Position numbers and translations under genes: made by a program
Shown: in pieces, positions 1 to 8,029 of the stretch
Layout of the letters: each line of letters starts with the position of its first letter
How positions within the stretch are numbered: position 1 is the stretch's first letter
From: Variovorax sp. Root411
GTDB lineage: Bacteria > Pseudomonadota > Gammaproteobacteria > Burkholderiales > Burkholderiaceae_C
Length of the DNA: 64,000 nt
Assembly (NCBI RefSeq): GCF_001425205.1
Contig: NZ_LMDW01000017.1
Span: 104,244 to 168,243, forward strand
Reading direction: 5' to 3'
The notes under the pieces: model-generated
What the model was told of the DNA's origin: nothing
Seen by the model: the letters and a program-made list of their open reading frames with translations, nothing else
Database searches by the model: none

Positions 1-1026
1 CTCATCGGCGACGATGCCGCGCTTTTGCAACTGTGCTGCAACAAGCGGGGCGAGCTCGTCGCCGCTCTTCGCCTTGATGTACTGCGCATTCACCCATGCA
101 AGCTTTGCCGCGTCCCACTGCGCAGGGCTCTTCGAGAGGTGCGAACCGTCGAACCAGCTCACCATCTGTTCGCGCGTGAAGAGTTCGTCGTCGCCGTGGC
201 TCCAGCCGAGGCGCGCGAGGTAGTTGAGCATCGCCTCGGGCAGGTAGCCGTTCTCTTCGTAGGCCGTGACGCTCACGGCACCGCGGCGCTTCGAGAGCTT
301 CTGTCCGTCGTCGCCCAGGATCACCGGCACATGGCCGAACTGGGGCAGCGGCGCTCCGAGCGCGCGGAAGATGTTGATCTGCCACGGCGTGTTGTTGATG
401 TGCTCGTCGCCGCGGAACACGTGCGTGATGGCCATGTCCCAGTCGTCGACCACCACCGCGAAGTTGTAGGTGGGCACACCGTCGGGCCGCAGGATGATGA
501 GGTCGTCGATCTCGCGGTTGTTGATGGTGATCTCGCCCTTGACGAGGTCGTTCCACGTCACGTCGCCTTCGGGCGGGTTGCAGAAGCGCACCACCGGCGG
601 CACGCCTTCGGGCACGGGCGGCAGCACCTTGCCCGGCTCGAGACGCCAGCGGCGGTCGTACAGAGTCTTCTCGCCGCGTGCGCGCTGCGCCTCGCGCATC
701 TCGTCGAGCTCAGCGGGCGTGCAGTAGCAGTGGTAGGCCGTACCGGCCGCGAGCATCTGCGCGATCACTTCGCGATAGCGCTCCAGGCGCTGCATCTGGT
801 AGATCGGGCCTTCGTCGTAGTCGAGGCCGAGCCAATGCATCGACGCGAGGATCTGGTCGGTCGAGTCCTGCGTGGAACGGGCCACGTCGGTGTCCTCGAT
901 GCGCAGCACGAACTCGCCGCCGTGGTGGCGCGCATAGGCCCACGAATAGAGCGCGGTACGTGCCGTGCCCAGGTGAAGAAAGCCGGTGGGAGACGGTGCG
1001 ATGCGGGTGCGAACTTTGCCGGTCAT
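1..1026 (-). CDS. gltX: Glutamyl-tRNA synthetase (3' end cut by window)
   Basis: Class I aminoacyl-tRNA synthetase that attaches glutamate to tRNA-Glu in the cytoplasm. The translation opens MTGKVRTRIAPSPTGF, and the class I HIGH signature follows at about residue 18 as HLGTA. The second ATP-binding signature is present as KLSKR near residue 242, just after VILGDDGQ. Only 342 codons are visible. The family is usually near 470 residues, so the anticodon-binding C-terminal domain lies outside the window. The ATG at 1026 fits the conserved family N-terminus. The gene begins 7 nt after the metZ stop on the same strand, so it is probably read through from the folC–metZ run. I see no separate terminator between them. 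Confidence 0.97.
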   Translation of the reverse strand, partial: MTGKVRTRIAPSPTGFLHLGTARTALYSWAYARHHGGEFVLRIEDTDVARSTQDSTDQILASMHWLGLDYDEGPIYQMQRLERYREVIAQMLAAGTAYHCYCTPAELDEMREAQRARGEKTLYDRRWRLEPGKVLPPVPEGVPPVVRFCNPPEGDVTWNDLVKGEITINNREIDDLIILRPDGVPTYNFAVVVDDWDMAITHVFRGDEHINNTPWQINIFRALGAPLPQFGHVPVILGDDGQKLSKRRGAVSVTAYEENGYLPEAMLNYLARLGWSHGDDELFTREQMVSWFDGSHLSKSPAQWDAAKLAWVNAQYIKAKSGDELAPLVAAQLQKRGIVADE

Positions 1027-1033
1027 GAATCAA

Positions 1034-2254
1034 TCAGGTTGTCAGGGTGCCCAGGCCGCGCTGCAGGTCGGCCGTGATGTCGTCGATGTACTCCAGGCCG
1101 ACTGCGAGGCGGATCAGCCCCTGGCCGATGCCGGCGGCCTGGCGCTGCGCTTCTGTTAGGCGCCCGTGCGAGGTCGTGCCGGGGTGCGTGATGATGGTCT
1201 TGGTGTCGCCGAGGTTGGTCGCAATGCTGACCACGCGCGTGCTGTTGATGACGTGGAAGGCGTTGGCGCGCGCGGTCTCCGGGTCGTTGCCGACCACGTC
1301 GAAGGACACGACCGCGCCGCCCTGCCCCGACTGCTGGCGCATGGCCAGTTCGTGCTGAGCGTGCGAGGCCAGGCCGGGGTAGTAGACGCGCGCAATGCCG
1401 GGCTGCGCTTCGAGCCACTTGGCCACGGCCAGCGCGTTCGCGCATTGCGCCTGCATGCGGATGCCCAGCGTCTCCATGCCCTTGAGCACCACCCACGCAT
1501 TGAATGGCGACAGCGCCATGCCGGCGGTGCGAACCACCGGGCCGAACACATCGACGATGAGCTTCGACGGGCCGCAGATTGCGCCAGCCATCACGCGGCC
1601 CTGGCCGTCGAGGTACTTGGTGCCCGAATGGATGACGAGGTCGGCGCCCAGTTCGGTGGGGCGCTGCAGCGCGGGTGTGCAGAAACAGTTGTCGACCGCC
1701 AGCAGCGCGCCCGCGTCATGCGCGAGATCGGCCAGCGCCCGGATGTCGCAGACCTCGGTCAGCGGATTCGTCGGCGTTTCGGCAAACAGCAGCCTGGTGT
1801 TGGGCTTCAACGCCGCGCGCCATTCGGCCACGTCGGTCTGCGAGACGAAGGTGGTCTCGACGCCGAACTTGGCGAACTCCTTGCCGAACAGGTTCAACGT
1901 GGAGCCGAACACCGAGCGCGAGCAGATCACGTGGTCGCCAGCTTTCAGCAGGCCCATGCACATCATGAGGATCGCGCCCATGCCGGTCGAGGCGCCAATG
2001 GCGGCCTCGGTGCCTTCGAGCGCGGCAAGGCGCTGCTCGAAGCTCGCGACCGTCGGGTTCGACGTGCGCGAGTAGGTGAAGCCTGCTTCGGTGCCGGCAA
2101 AGCGGCGCGCCGAGGTCTCGGCATCGGGCTGCACGAAGCCGCTCGTCAGGAACAGCGCTTCGGAGTGCTCGCCGTGCTGGCTCGGCGCCAGGCCCGTGCG
2201 CACCGCGAGCGTGTCGCGGTGCAGTCCGGGTGGGAGGGTTCGTTCGTCGGTCAC
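1034..2254 (-). CDS. metZ: O-succinylhomoserine sulfhydrylase
   Basis: PLP-dependent Cys/Met-metabolism enzyme (fold type I) that makes homocysteine from O-succinylhomoserine and sulfide in methionine synthesis. It is 406 residues from a GTG start at 2254 (VTDERTLPPGLHRDT). The PLP-binding lysine lies in SGTKYLDG near residue 215. Other family signatures are TYSRTSNPT, SRSVFGST and AVDNCFCTP. The frame stays open upstream of 2254, but those residues are arginine-rich and lie over purF, so the GTG, 11 nt after the purF stop, is preferred. The order purF-metZ is typical of Burkholderiales. The symbol rests on that context, because metB and metY relatives share the same fold. Confidence 0.93.
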   Translation of the reverse strand: MTDERTLPPGLHRDTLAVRTGLAPSQHGEHSEALFLTSGFVQPDAETSARRFAGTEAGFTYSRTSNPTVASFEQRLAALEGTEAAIGASTGMGAILMMCMGLLKAGDHVICSRSVFGSTLNLFGKEFAKFGVETTFVSQTDVAEWRAALKPNTRLLFAETPTNPLTEVCDIRALADLAHDAGALLAVDNCFCTPALQRPTELGADLVIHSGTKYLDGQGRVMAGAICGPSKLIVDVFGPVVRTAGMALSPFNAWVVLKGMETLGIRMQAQCANALAVAKWLEAQPGIARVYYPGLASHAQHELAMRQQSGQGGAVVSFDVVGNDPETARANAFHVINSTRVVSIATNLGDTKTIITHPGTTSHGRLTEAQRQAAGIGQGLIRLAVGLEYIDDITADLQRGLGTLTT

Positions 2255-2265
2255 TTCTTCAGCTC

Positions 2266-3768
2266 TCACTCGCTGTGGTTGGGAAGCGCGAGGCGCGAAG
2301 AATCTTCTTCGGTCTCTTCGATGCGGGGACGGTTGCCGTTCATGCGCGAGATGGCTTCGGTGTCGATGTCGCCGGTCACGTAAACGCCGTCGAAGCACGA
2401 GGCGTCGAAACCGTCGAGCTTGGTGTTGAGCGAGCCGATCGCGCGCTTCATGGCATCGACGTCCTGGTAGATCAGCGCGTCGCAGCCGATCAGCTCGCGG
2501 ATCTGCTCGACCGTGCGGTCGTGCGCGACCAGTTCGTCCTTGGTCGGCATGTCAATGCCGTAGACGTTGGGGTAGCGCACCGGCGGCGCGGCGCTGGCGA
2601 GGTAGACCTTGCGGGCGCCGGCATCGCGCGCCATCTGCACGATTTCGCGGCTGGTGGTGCCGCGCACGATCGAGTCGTCGACCAGCAGCACGTTGCGGCC
2701 CTTGAATTCGCTGGCGATCACGTTGAGCTTCTGGCGCACCGACTTCTTGCGCACACCCTGCCCCGGCATGATGAAGGTGCGGCCCACGTAGCGGTTCTTC
2801 ACGAAGCCTTCGCGGTACGGCACGCCCAGCAGGTGCGCGAGCTGCGTGGCACTCGGGCGGCTCGACTCGGGGATCGGGATGATCACGTCGATCTGGTTCG
2901 GCGGCACGGTCGAGACCACGCGCTTGGCCAGCGTTTCGCCAAGGTTCAGGCGCGCCTGGTAGACCGAGATCCCGTCGAGCACGGAGTCCGGGCGCGCAAG
3001 GTACACGAATTCGAAGATGCAGGGGTTCAGCGTCGGCGACTCGGCGCACTGCATCGAGTGCACCTTGCCTTCGAGGTCGATGAACACGGCTTCGCCCGGG
3101 GCGATGTCACGCTCGAACACATGGCCCGAGCCTTCGAGCGCGACCGATTCGCTGGCCACCATCACGGCGCCGTCGGCGCTGCGGCCCATGCACAACGGGC
3201 GGATGCCGTAGGGGTCGCGGAAGGCGAGCAGGCCGTGGCCGGCAATGAGCGACACCACGGCGTACGAGCCGCGCAGGCGCTTGTGCATGTTCTTGACCGC
3301 GGCGAACACTTCGGCCGGGTGCAGCGGCACGCCGCGCGACGAGCGTTCGAGTTCGTGCGCCAGCACGTTGAGCAGCACTTCGGAATCGCTCTCGGTGTTG
3401 GTGTGGCGGTGGTCGGTGGAAAACAGCTCCGCGCGCAGCGCATGCGCGTTGGTCAGGTTGCCGTTGTGCACCAGCACGATGCCGAAGGGCGCGTTCACGT
3501 AGAAGGGCTGCGCCTCTTCCTCGCTGTAGGCATTGCCGGCGGTCGGGTAGCGCACCTGGCCAAGGCCCACGCTGCCCGGCAGCGCGCGCATGTTGCGCGT
3601 GCGGAACACGTCGCGGACCATGCCCTTGGCCTTGTGCATGAAGAACTTGCGTTCCAGCAGGGTCACGATGCCGGCCGCATCCTGGCCACGGTGCTGCAGC
3701 AGCAGCATCGCGTCATAGAGCAGCTGATTGACGGGTGCGTTGCTGACAACGCCGACGATTCCACACAT
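2266..3768 (-). CDS. purF: Amidophosphoribosyltransferase
   Basis: Catalyses the first committed step of purine synthesis: PRPP plus glutamine gives phosphoribosylamine. It is full length at 500 residues. The mature enzyme's nucleophile is Cys2 of MCGIVGVVS, so the N-terminal Ntn glutaminase domain starts directly at the initiator methionine and the ATG at 3768 is secure. HRGQDAAGI and HNGNLTNA are further glutaminase landmarks. The PRPP-binding loop is VLLVDDSIVRGTTS near residue 360. The 12-nt gap to the cvpA stop upstream and the 11-nt gap to metZ downstream indicate one transcript, the same cvpA-purF pairing seen in E. coli. Confidence 0.98.
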   Translation of the reverse strand: MCGIVGVVSNAPVNQLLYDAMLLLQHRGQDAAGIVTLLERKFFMHKAKGMVRDVFRTRNMRALPGSVGLGQVRYPTAGNAYSEEEAQPFYVNAPFGIVLVHNGNLTNAHALRAELFSTDHRHTNTESDSEVLLNVLAHELERSSRGVPLHPAEVFAAVKNMHKRLRGSYAVVSLIAGHGLLAFRDPYGIRPLCMGRSADGAVMVASESVALEGSGHVFERDIAPGEAVFIDLEGKVHSMQCAESPTLNPCIFEFVYLARPDSVLDGISVYQARLNLGETLAKRVVSTVPPNQIDVIIPIPESSRPSATQLAHLLGVPYREGFVKNRYVGRTFIMPGQGVRKKSVRQKLNVIASEFKGRNVLLVDDSIVRGTTSREIVQMARDAGARKVYLASAAPPVRYPNVYGIDMPTKDELVAHDRTVEQIRELIGCDALIYQDVDAMKRAIGSLNTKLDGFDASCFDGVYVTGDIDTEAISRMNGNRPRIEETEEDSSRLALPNHSE

Positions 3769-3780
3769 GAACGATTCCTC

Positions 3781-4266
3781 TCAGGGCAGGTAGCTTGCCA
3801 ACTTTTCAGGCAGCGCGGGTTTCAGGCCCTGCAATGCCGCATCGAGAACAATGGCGCTGCGCGATTCGTGCCACCAGGCACTGTCGCTCAACACCAGCAA
3901 ATGAACAACGACGGCCAGCACGAGCAGGGCCACTGCGCCCCGCGCCGCACCGAACGCTGCTCCCAGAATCCGGTCCACCGGCCGCAGACCCACGACCGTG
4001 ATCAGCTTGCGCGTGAGCGCCGCCACCAGGCCCACGCCGAACGCCACCGCCACGAAGACCAGCACGAAGGCCAGCGGATAACGCCACGCCCCCTGCGGAT
4101 CGCCGAACGGCAGCCATGCCGCCACGCCGGAAGCCAGCCACTGGGCGGCAATGAAAGCCGCCACCCAGCCGATCAGCGAAATCACTTCGAACACCAGCCC
4201 GCGCATCAGGCCGAACAGCATCGACACCCCGATGAGCGCGACGGCGATCCAGTCGAGCAAGGCCAC
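3781..4266 (-). CDS. cvpA: CvpA family membrane protein
   Basis: Small inner-membrane protein of the CvpA family, named for its requirement in colicin V export in E. coli and almost always found beside purF. It is 161 residues with about four hydrophobic segments, beginning MALLDWIAVALIGVSMLFG and including a long one near residues 62–90. The start is a GTG at 4266. No strong ribosome-binding site is visible, so an internal start is possible, but the family N-terminus (LDWI) matches this choice. It sits 21 nt after the SPOR-protein stop and 12 nt before purF. Its biochemical role is not established. Confidence 0.92.
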   Translation of the reverse strand: MALLDWIAVALIGVSMLFGLMRGLVFEVISLIGWVAAFIAAQWLASGVAAWLPFGDPQGAWRYPLAFVLVFVAVAFGVGLVAALTRKLITVVGLRPVDRILGAAFGAARGAVALLVLAVVVHLLVLSDSAWWHESRSAIVLDAALQGLKPALPEKLASYLP

Positions 4267-4287
4267 GGCAACAGCAGGCGACGGCTC

Positions 4288-5154
4288 TTACAACGTGAGG
4301 ATCGCAGCCGCCAAAGACAAGCCCTTGACCTTTTCCGCCGCGCGGTCGGCCTCGGCACGCGAACCGAAGGGGCCCACACGCACACGCGTGCGCTGCTCGC
4401 CGTCGGCCGTCTTGGCCACGTTCACGTAGGTCTTGAGGCCGGCCTTCTCGAGCTTCTGGCGCACTTCGCGCGCCTTGTCGGCATCGGCGAAAGCGCCGAC
4501 CTGCACCACGAAGCGGCCGCCTTCATCGGCGGCGGGCTTCGGCGCGGCAGCCGTCGCGACGGGCTTGCCTTCGAGTAGCGCGCGGGCACGGGCAGCATCG
4601 CTCGAGTCGGCCGGCTTGGGCTTCGCTTCGGGCTTGGGTTCGGGCTTCGGCTTGGGCTCGGGCTTGGGTTCCGGCTTGTGTTCGGGTTTGGCCTCGGGCT
4701 TGGGCTTCGGTTCGGGCTTGGGCTCCGGCTTCGGCTCGACCGCCGCAACGGGCGGCGTGCCGGGCACGGGCCTGCCGGATTCGATCACCGTTCCGTCGGC
4801 AGTCTCGGTGATCATGCCGCCGGACGACGCCGAGGCCACGCGCGAACTGCTGCCGCTGTCGGGTGATGCCGGCGCGGTGCTCGTGGTGGGCGCCGGCGTG
4901 GCGGGCACGGGCAGCGGCTTGACCTTGTTGCGGTCGGGAATCTCGATGGGAATGTCGACCGACACGGGGCGCGGCTGCGTATCGAACAGCAACGGAAAGC
5001 CGATCACGCCGAGCAGCACCAGCACCGCTGCGCCGAGCAGCCGGTGGCGTGCACGCCGACGCATGGTTTCGACACTTTCCGCGGGGACGGCGGCCGGGGC
5101 GCTGCGTCCTTCGTTGCCTTGCGGGCCGCGCGTGCGGAACTTGAAAAACGCCAT
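4288..5154 (-). CDS. SPOR-domain membrane protein (DedD/FtsN-like)
   Basis: Predicted single-pass inner-membrane protein of 288 residues with a periplasmic SPOR domain, which in this family binds denuded glycan strands at the division septum. The cytoplasmic N-terminus (MAFFKFRTRGPQ) is followed by a hydrophobic helix near residues 36–55 (LLGAAVLVLLGVIGFPLL). A long linker contains about ten EPKP/KPKP/KPEA units around residues 140–180. The SPOR domain occupies about residues 210–288 (FVVQVGAFADADKAREV to the C-terminus). The ATG at 5154 precedes MAFF; the frame is open further upstream but without plausible sequence. Position between folC and cvpA matches the dedD locus of other proteobacteria. 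Confidence 0.88.
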   Translation of the reverse strand: MAFFKFRTRGPQGNEGRSAPAAVPAESVETMRRRARHRLLGAAVLVLLGVIGFPLLFDTQPRPVSVDIPIEIPDRNKVKPLPVPATPAPTTSTAPASPDSGSSSRVASASSGGMITETADGTVIESGRPVPGTPPVAAVEPKPEPKPEPKPKPEAKPEHKPEPKPEPKPKPEPKPEAKPKPADSSDAARARALLEGKPVATAAAPKPAADEGGRFVVQVGAFADADKAREVRQKLEKAGLKTYVNVAKTADGEQRTRVRVGPFGSRAEADRAAEKVKGLSLAAAILTL

Positions 5155-5215
5155 GAAGTTCGATCCCTGAAGGAATGCAGCGAGGTGGTGCCAGATGGTG
5201 TGGACAGCCCGACGA

Positions 5216-6523
5216 TCAGCCGCCTGGCAGCAGGTGTTTGGCTTGCAGCCGGGGGGTGCCGTTTTCGAGCACGCCACCCACGGTGAAGAACGATCCGAAG
5301 ACCACGATTCTATCAGCGGGCCCCGCTTGCTCGATGGCCGCGCGCAACGCTTCCATCGGGCCCGCGTGCACGCTGCCCGAGGCGTCGGTGCGCGAGTTCT
5401 GCGCCTGCCAGCTGGCCAGCAGGTCGGCGGCCTTGGCGGCGCGCGGCGTGGGCAGGTCGGTGAAGTACCAGCGGTCGATCAGCGGCCCGATGCGCGCGAG
5501 GATCGGCGCGAGGTCCTTGTCGGCCATCACGCCGAATACGCCGTGCGTGGTGGGGTAGAAGCCCATCGCGTCGAGGTTCTCGGCCAGCGCGGCCACGGCA
5601 TGGGCGTTGTGCGCCACGTCGAGCACCAGCGCGGGCTCGCCCGGCACGATCTGGAAACGGCCCGGCAACTCGACCATCGCGAGCCCGTTGCGCACAGCCT
5701 GCGCGGTGATCGGCAACTGCGGGCGCAGGGCTTCGAGCGCCGCGAGCACGCCGGCCGCATTGATGAGCTGGTTGGCCCCGCGCAGCGCCGGGTAGGCCAG
5801 CCCGCTGTAGCGCCGGCCCCGGCCCGACCAGCCCCACTGCTGCTTGTCGCCCGACACGTTGAAGTCCGTCCCGAAGCGCCAGAGGTCGGCGCCAATGGCG
5901 TTCGCATGGTCGATCACGCTCTGCGGCGGCATCGGGTCGCTCACGATGGCGGGCTTGCCCGCGCGCATGATGCCGGCCTTCTCGAAGCCGATGCTTTCGC
6001 GGTCGGGCCCGAGGTATTCCATGTGGTCGAGGTCGATGCTGGTGATGACCGCGCAGTCGGCGTCGATGATGTTGACCGCGTCGAGCCGCCCGCCCAGGCC
6101 GACCTCGAGGATCGCCACGTCGGGCTTTTCCTCGGTCATGCAGTGCAGGATGCCGAGCGTCGTGAACTCGAAGTAGGTCAGGCTCATGTCGCCGCGGGCC
6201 TTCTCCACCACTTCGAAGCTTGCTATCAGTTTGGAAGCATCGACCGCCTCGCCCTTGAGCCGCAGGCGCTCTTCGAAACGCACCAGGTGCGGCGAGGTGA
6301 ACACCGCCGTGCGGTAGCCCGCGTGCGTCAGGATCGATTCGAGCATGGCGCAGGTCGAGCCCTTGCCGTTGGTGCCCGCCACCGTGATGACGGGGCAGCC
6401 GAAGCGCAGGCCCAGGCGCTGCGCCATTTCTTTGGCGCGCTCGAGTCCGAGCTCGATGTTCTTGGGATGGAGGTGCTCGGCGCGCGCGAGCCAGTCGTTA
6501 AGGGTTTCCATGGAGGCCGGCAT
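5216..6523 (-). CDS. folC: Folylpolyglutamate/dihydrofolate synthase
   Basis: Mur-ligase-family enzyme that adds glutamate to dihydropteroate and to reduced folates. It is 435 residues. The ATP-binding P-loop is TVAGTNGKGSTCAML near residue 50. The carbamylated-lysine/Mg region appears around VGLGGRLDAVN, and the C-terminal Mur ligase domain contains LDVAHNAHA. Two starts are possible: ATG at 6523 (MPASMETLND) or ATG at 6511 (METLND). The second aligns better with typical FolC N-termini, but the first cannot be excluded. It is the first gene of the minus-strand run and lies 37 nt from the divergent YffB-like gene, so the promoters must be packed into that gap. Confidence 0.96.
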   Translation of the reverse strand: MPASMETLNDWLARAEHLHPKNIELGLERAKEMAQRLGLRFGCPVITVAGTNGKGSTCAMLESILTHAGYRTAVFTSPHLVRFEERLRLKGEAVDASKLIASFEVVEKARGDMSLTYFEFTTLGILHCMTEEKPDVAILEVGLGGRLDAVNIIDADCAVITSIDLDHMEYLGPDRESIGFEKAGIMRAGKPAIVSDPMPPQSVIDHANAIGADLWRFGTDFNVSGDKQQWGWSGRGRRYSGLAYPALRGANQLINAAGVLAALEALRPQLPITAQAVRNGLAMVELPGRFQIVPGEPALVLDVAHNAHAVAALAENLDAMGFYPTTHGVFGVMADKDLAPILARIGPLIDRWYFTDLPTPRAAKAADLLASWQAQNSRTDASGSVHAGPMEALRAAIEQAGPADRIVVFGSFFTVGGVLENGTPRLQAKHLLPGG

Positions 6524-6559
6524 TGTCGCCGACCGGCCGCCCGGGGCATCATCGCGGGC

Positions 6560-6913
6560 ATGACAACCCTATACGGCATTCCGAACTGCGACACCGTCAA
6601 GCGCGCCCGCGCCTGGCTCGATGAACATGGCGTGGCCTACACCTTCCACGATTTCAAGAAACAGGGCGTGCCCGAGGCCGAACTCGACCAGTGGCTGAAG
6701 AAGCCCGGCTGGGAGGCCCTGGTCAACCGCAAGGGCACCACCTGGCGCAAGCTGGACGACGCCACCCGCGAGGGCGTGGTCGATGCCGGCTCGGCCCGCG
6801 CCGTGCTGCTGGCCAACCCCAGCCTGATCAAGCGGCCGGTGGTCAACTGGGGGGCGAAAAAACCCGTTACGACAGGGTTCGACGCCGACGCCTGGGCTGT
6901 CAACGCCGTGTAA
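6560..6913 (+). CDS. ArsC/Spx-family reductase-like protein (YffB type)
   Basis: Thioredoxin-fold protein of 117 residues in the ArsC/Spx family, closest in pattern to E. coli YffB. It opens MTTLYGIPNCDTVKRARAWL, giving a single N-terminal cysteine (Cys10) in the active-site loop. GTTWRKL and LIKRPVV are the other hallmarks of the family. Arsenate reductases keep an Arg triad that I cannot confirm here, so an arsenate role should not be assumed. YffB homologues have been proposed to be glutathione-dependent thiol reductases. It is divergent from folC and followed by a small secreted-protein gene 60 nt downstream. Base composition matches its neighbours. Confidence 0.88.
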   Translation: MTTLYGIPNCDTVKRARAWLDEHGVAYTFHDFKKQGVPEAELDQWLKKPGWEALVNRKGTTWRKLDDATREGVVDAGSARAVLLANPSLIKRPVVNWGAKKPVTTGFDADAWAVNAV

Positions 6914-6973
6914 ACGCCGGAACCCGGCCTGCTGCCCGGCCTCCAATCCCTGAATCCGCAGGAGAAACACACC

Positions 6974-7561
6974 ATGAACACGCACGTTTTTCGCACCCTC
7001 GCCGGCATTTCCGTGGCCGCAGCACTGGCCGCCGGCACCGGGCTCGTGCACGCCCAGCAGCAGAACCAGGTGGTCCAGGCCCGCGTGATTTCCGCCACGC
7101 CGATCCGCGAAACGACCGGCAGCGACGTCTACTACAACGTCACCTACGAATACAACGGCCGCCAGTACACCACCCGCATGAACAGCCAGCCCGGCGCGAC
7201 CATTTCGATCCAGGCCAGCGCCTACGGCGTGACGACCTCACCGGTGGCGCCGCAGCCGCAGTTGCAGCCCTACCCGGTCGAAGCCGATAGCGGCAACGGC
7301 TATCCGCAGTACGGCGGCTCGCCATGGGACAACGTGGTGCCGGAGCCAGGCGTGGTGGTCTCCAACGCCCCCGCGCCGGTCTACCAGCCGGCGCCGGCGT
7401 ATGCCGCTCCCGTCTACGTGCAGCCGGCCTACCCGTACCCCTATGCCTATCCCTACGCCTATCCGCCGGTCGGCATCTCGCTGAACCTCGGCTATTCGCG
7501 CGGATGGGGCGGTGGCTACTACCGCGGCTGGGGTGGCGGATACCGCGGCTGGCACCGCTGA
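6974..7561 (+). CDS. Secreted Tyr/Pro-rich protein of unknown function
   Basis: 195-residue protein with a clear signal peptide (MNTHVFRTLAGISVAAAL, cleavage probably after VHA at about residue 27). The segment at about residues 30–80 (QVVQARVISATPI, VYYNVTYEYNGRQYTTRM, PGATISI) resembles the C-terminal beta module of glycine-zipper outer-membrane proteins of the 17-kDa antigen type, but no glycine zipper precedes it. The second half is low complexity: tyrosine/proline-rich (YPYPYAYPYAYP), ending in glycine/tryptophan/arginine repeats (GWGGGYYRGWGGGYRG). A ribosome-binding site (AGGAG) lies 9 nt before the ATG. Likely periplasmic or cell-envelope. No function can be assigned. Confidence 0.72.
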   Translation: MNTHVFRTLAGISVAAALAAGTGLVHAQQQNQVVQARVISATPIRETTGSDVYYNVTYEYNGRQYTTRMNSQPGATISIQASAYGVTTSPVAPQPQLQPYPVEADSGNGYPQYGGSPWDNVVPEPGVVVSNAPAPVYQPAPAYAAPVYVQPAYPYPYAYPYAYPPVGISLNLGYSRGWGGGYYRGWGGGYRGWHR

Positions 7562-7687
7562 GCCGCTGGCCGGCGGCCTGTGCTGCCCGAGCCCCTAAAA
7601 TCGAGGACTTTTCCAACCCTTGACGGGTGCGCCGCTGGTGCGGTGCGTCCTCGATTTGCCGGCCGCCCCCCGCGCCGGCGCCATCCA

Positions 7688-8014
7688 ATGACGACGACTA
7701 CCGACACAATCAACAGCGCCGCAGTGGCCACCAAGGCCAATGTGTACTTCGACGGCAAATGCGTGAGCCACAGCCTCACGCTGGCGGACGGCACGAAGAA
7801 ATCGGTCGGGGTGATCCTGCCGTCCACCCTCACCTTCAACACCGGCGCCCCTGAAATCATGGAAGGCACCGGCGGCGCTTGCGAATACCAGCTTGCGGGC
7901 ACCAGCGAGTGGATCGCCTCGGGCGCGGGGCAGAAGTTCAACGTTCCCGGCAACTCGAGCTTCCAGATCCGCGTGAGCGGCGAGCCCTACAGCTACATCT
8001 GCCACTTCGGCTGA
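7688..8014 (+). CDS. ppnP: Pyrimidine/purine nucleoside phosphorylase
   Basis: Small single-domain cupin (108 residues) of the PpnP family (formerly DUF1255, E. coli YaiE), which phosphorolyses several ribonucleosides. The core family pattern is visible: ANVYFDGKCVSH near residue 18, LPSTLTFNTGAPEIME near 44, and the C-terminal NSSFQIRVSGEPYSYICHF. The ATG at 7688 is chosen because the frame upstream to 7580 encodes sequence unlike the family, and the E. coli protein is of comparable size. argG starts 15 nt downstream, so the two genes may share a transcript. Confidence 0.92.
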   Translation: MTTTTDTINSAAVATKANVYFDGKCVSHSLTLADGTKKSVGVILPSTLTFNTGAPEIMEGTGGACEYQLAGTSEWIASGAGQKFNVPGNSSFQIRVSGEPYSYICHFG

Positions 8015-8029
8015 ACCGGACCTCCTGAC

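Noticed and set aside
4600..4760. GGCTTGGG/GGCTTCGG tandem repeats
   Set aside because: They encode the Glu-Pro-Lys linker of the SPOR protein and need no separate function.
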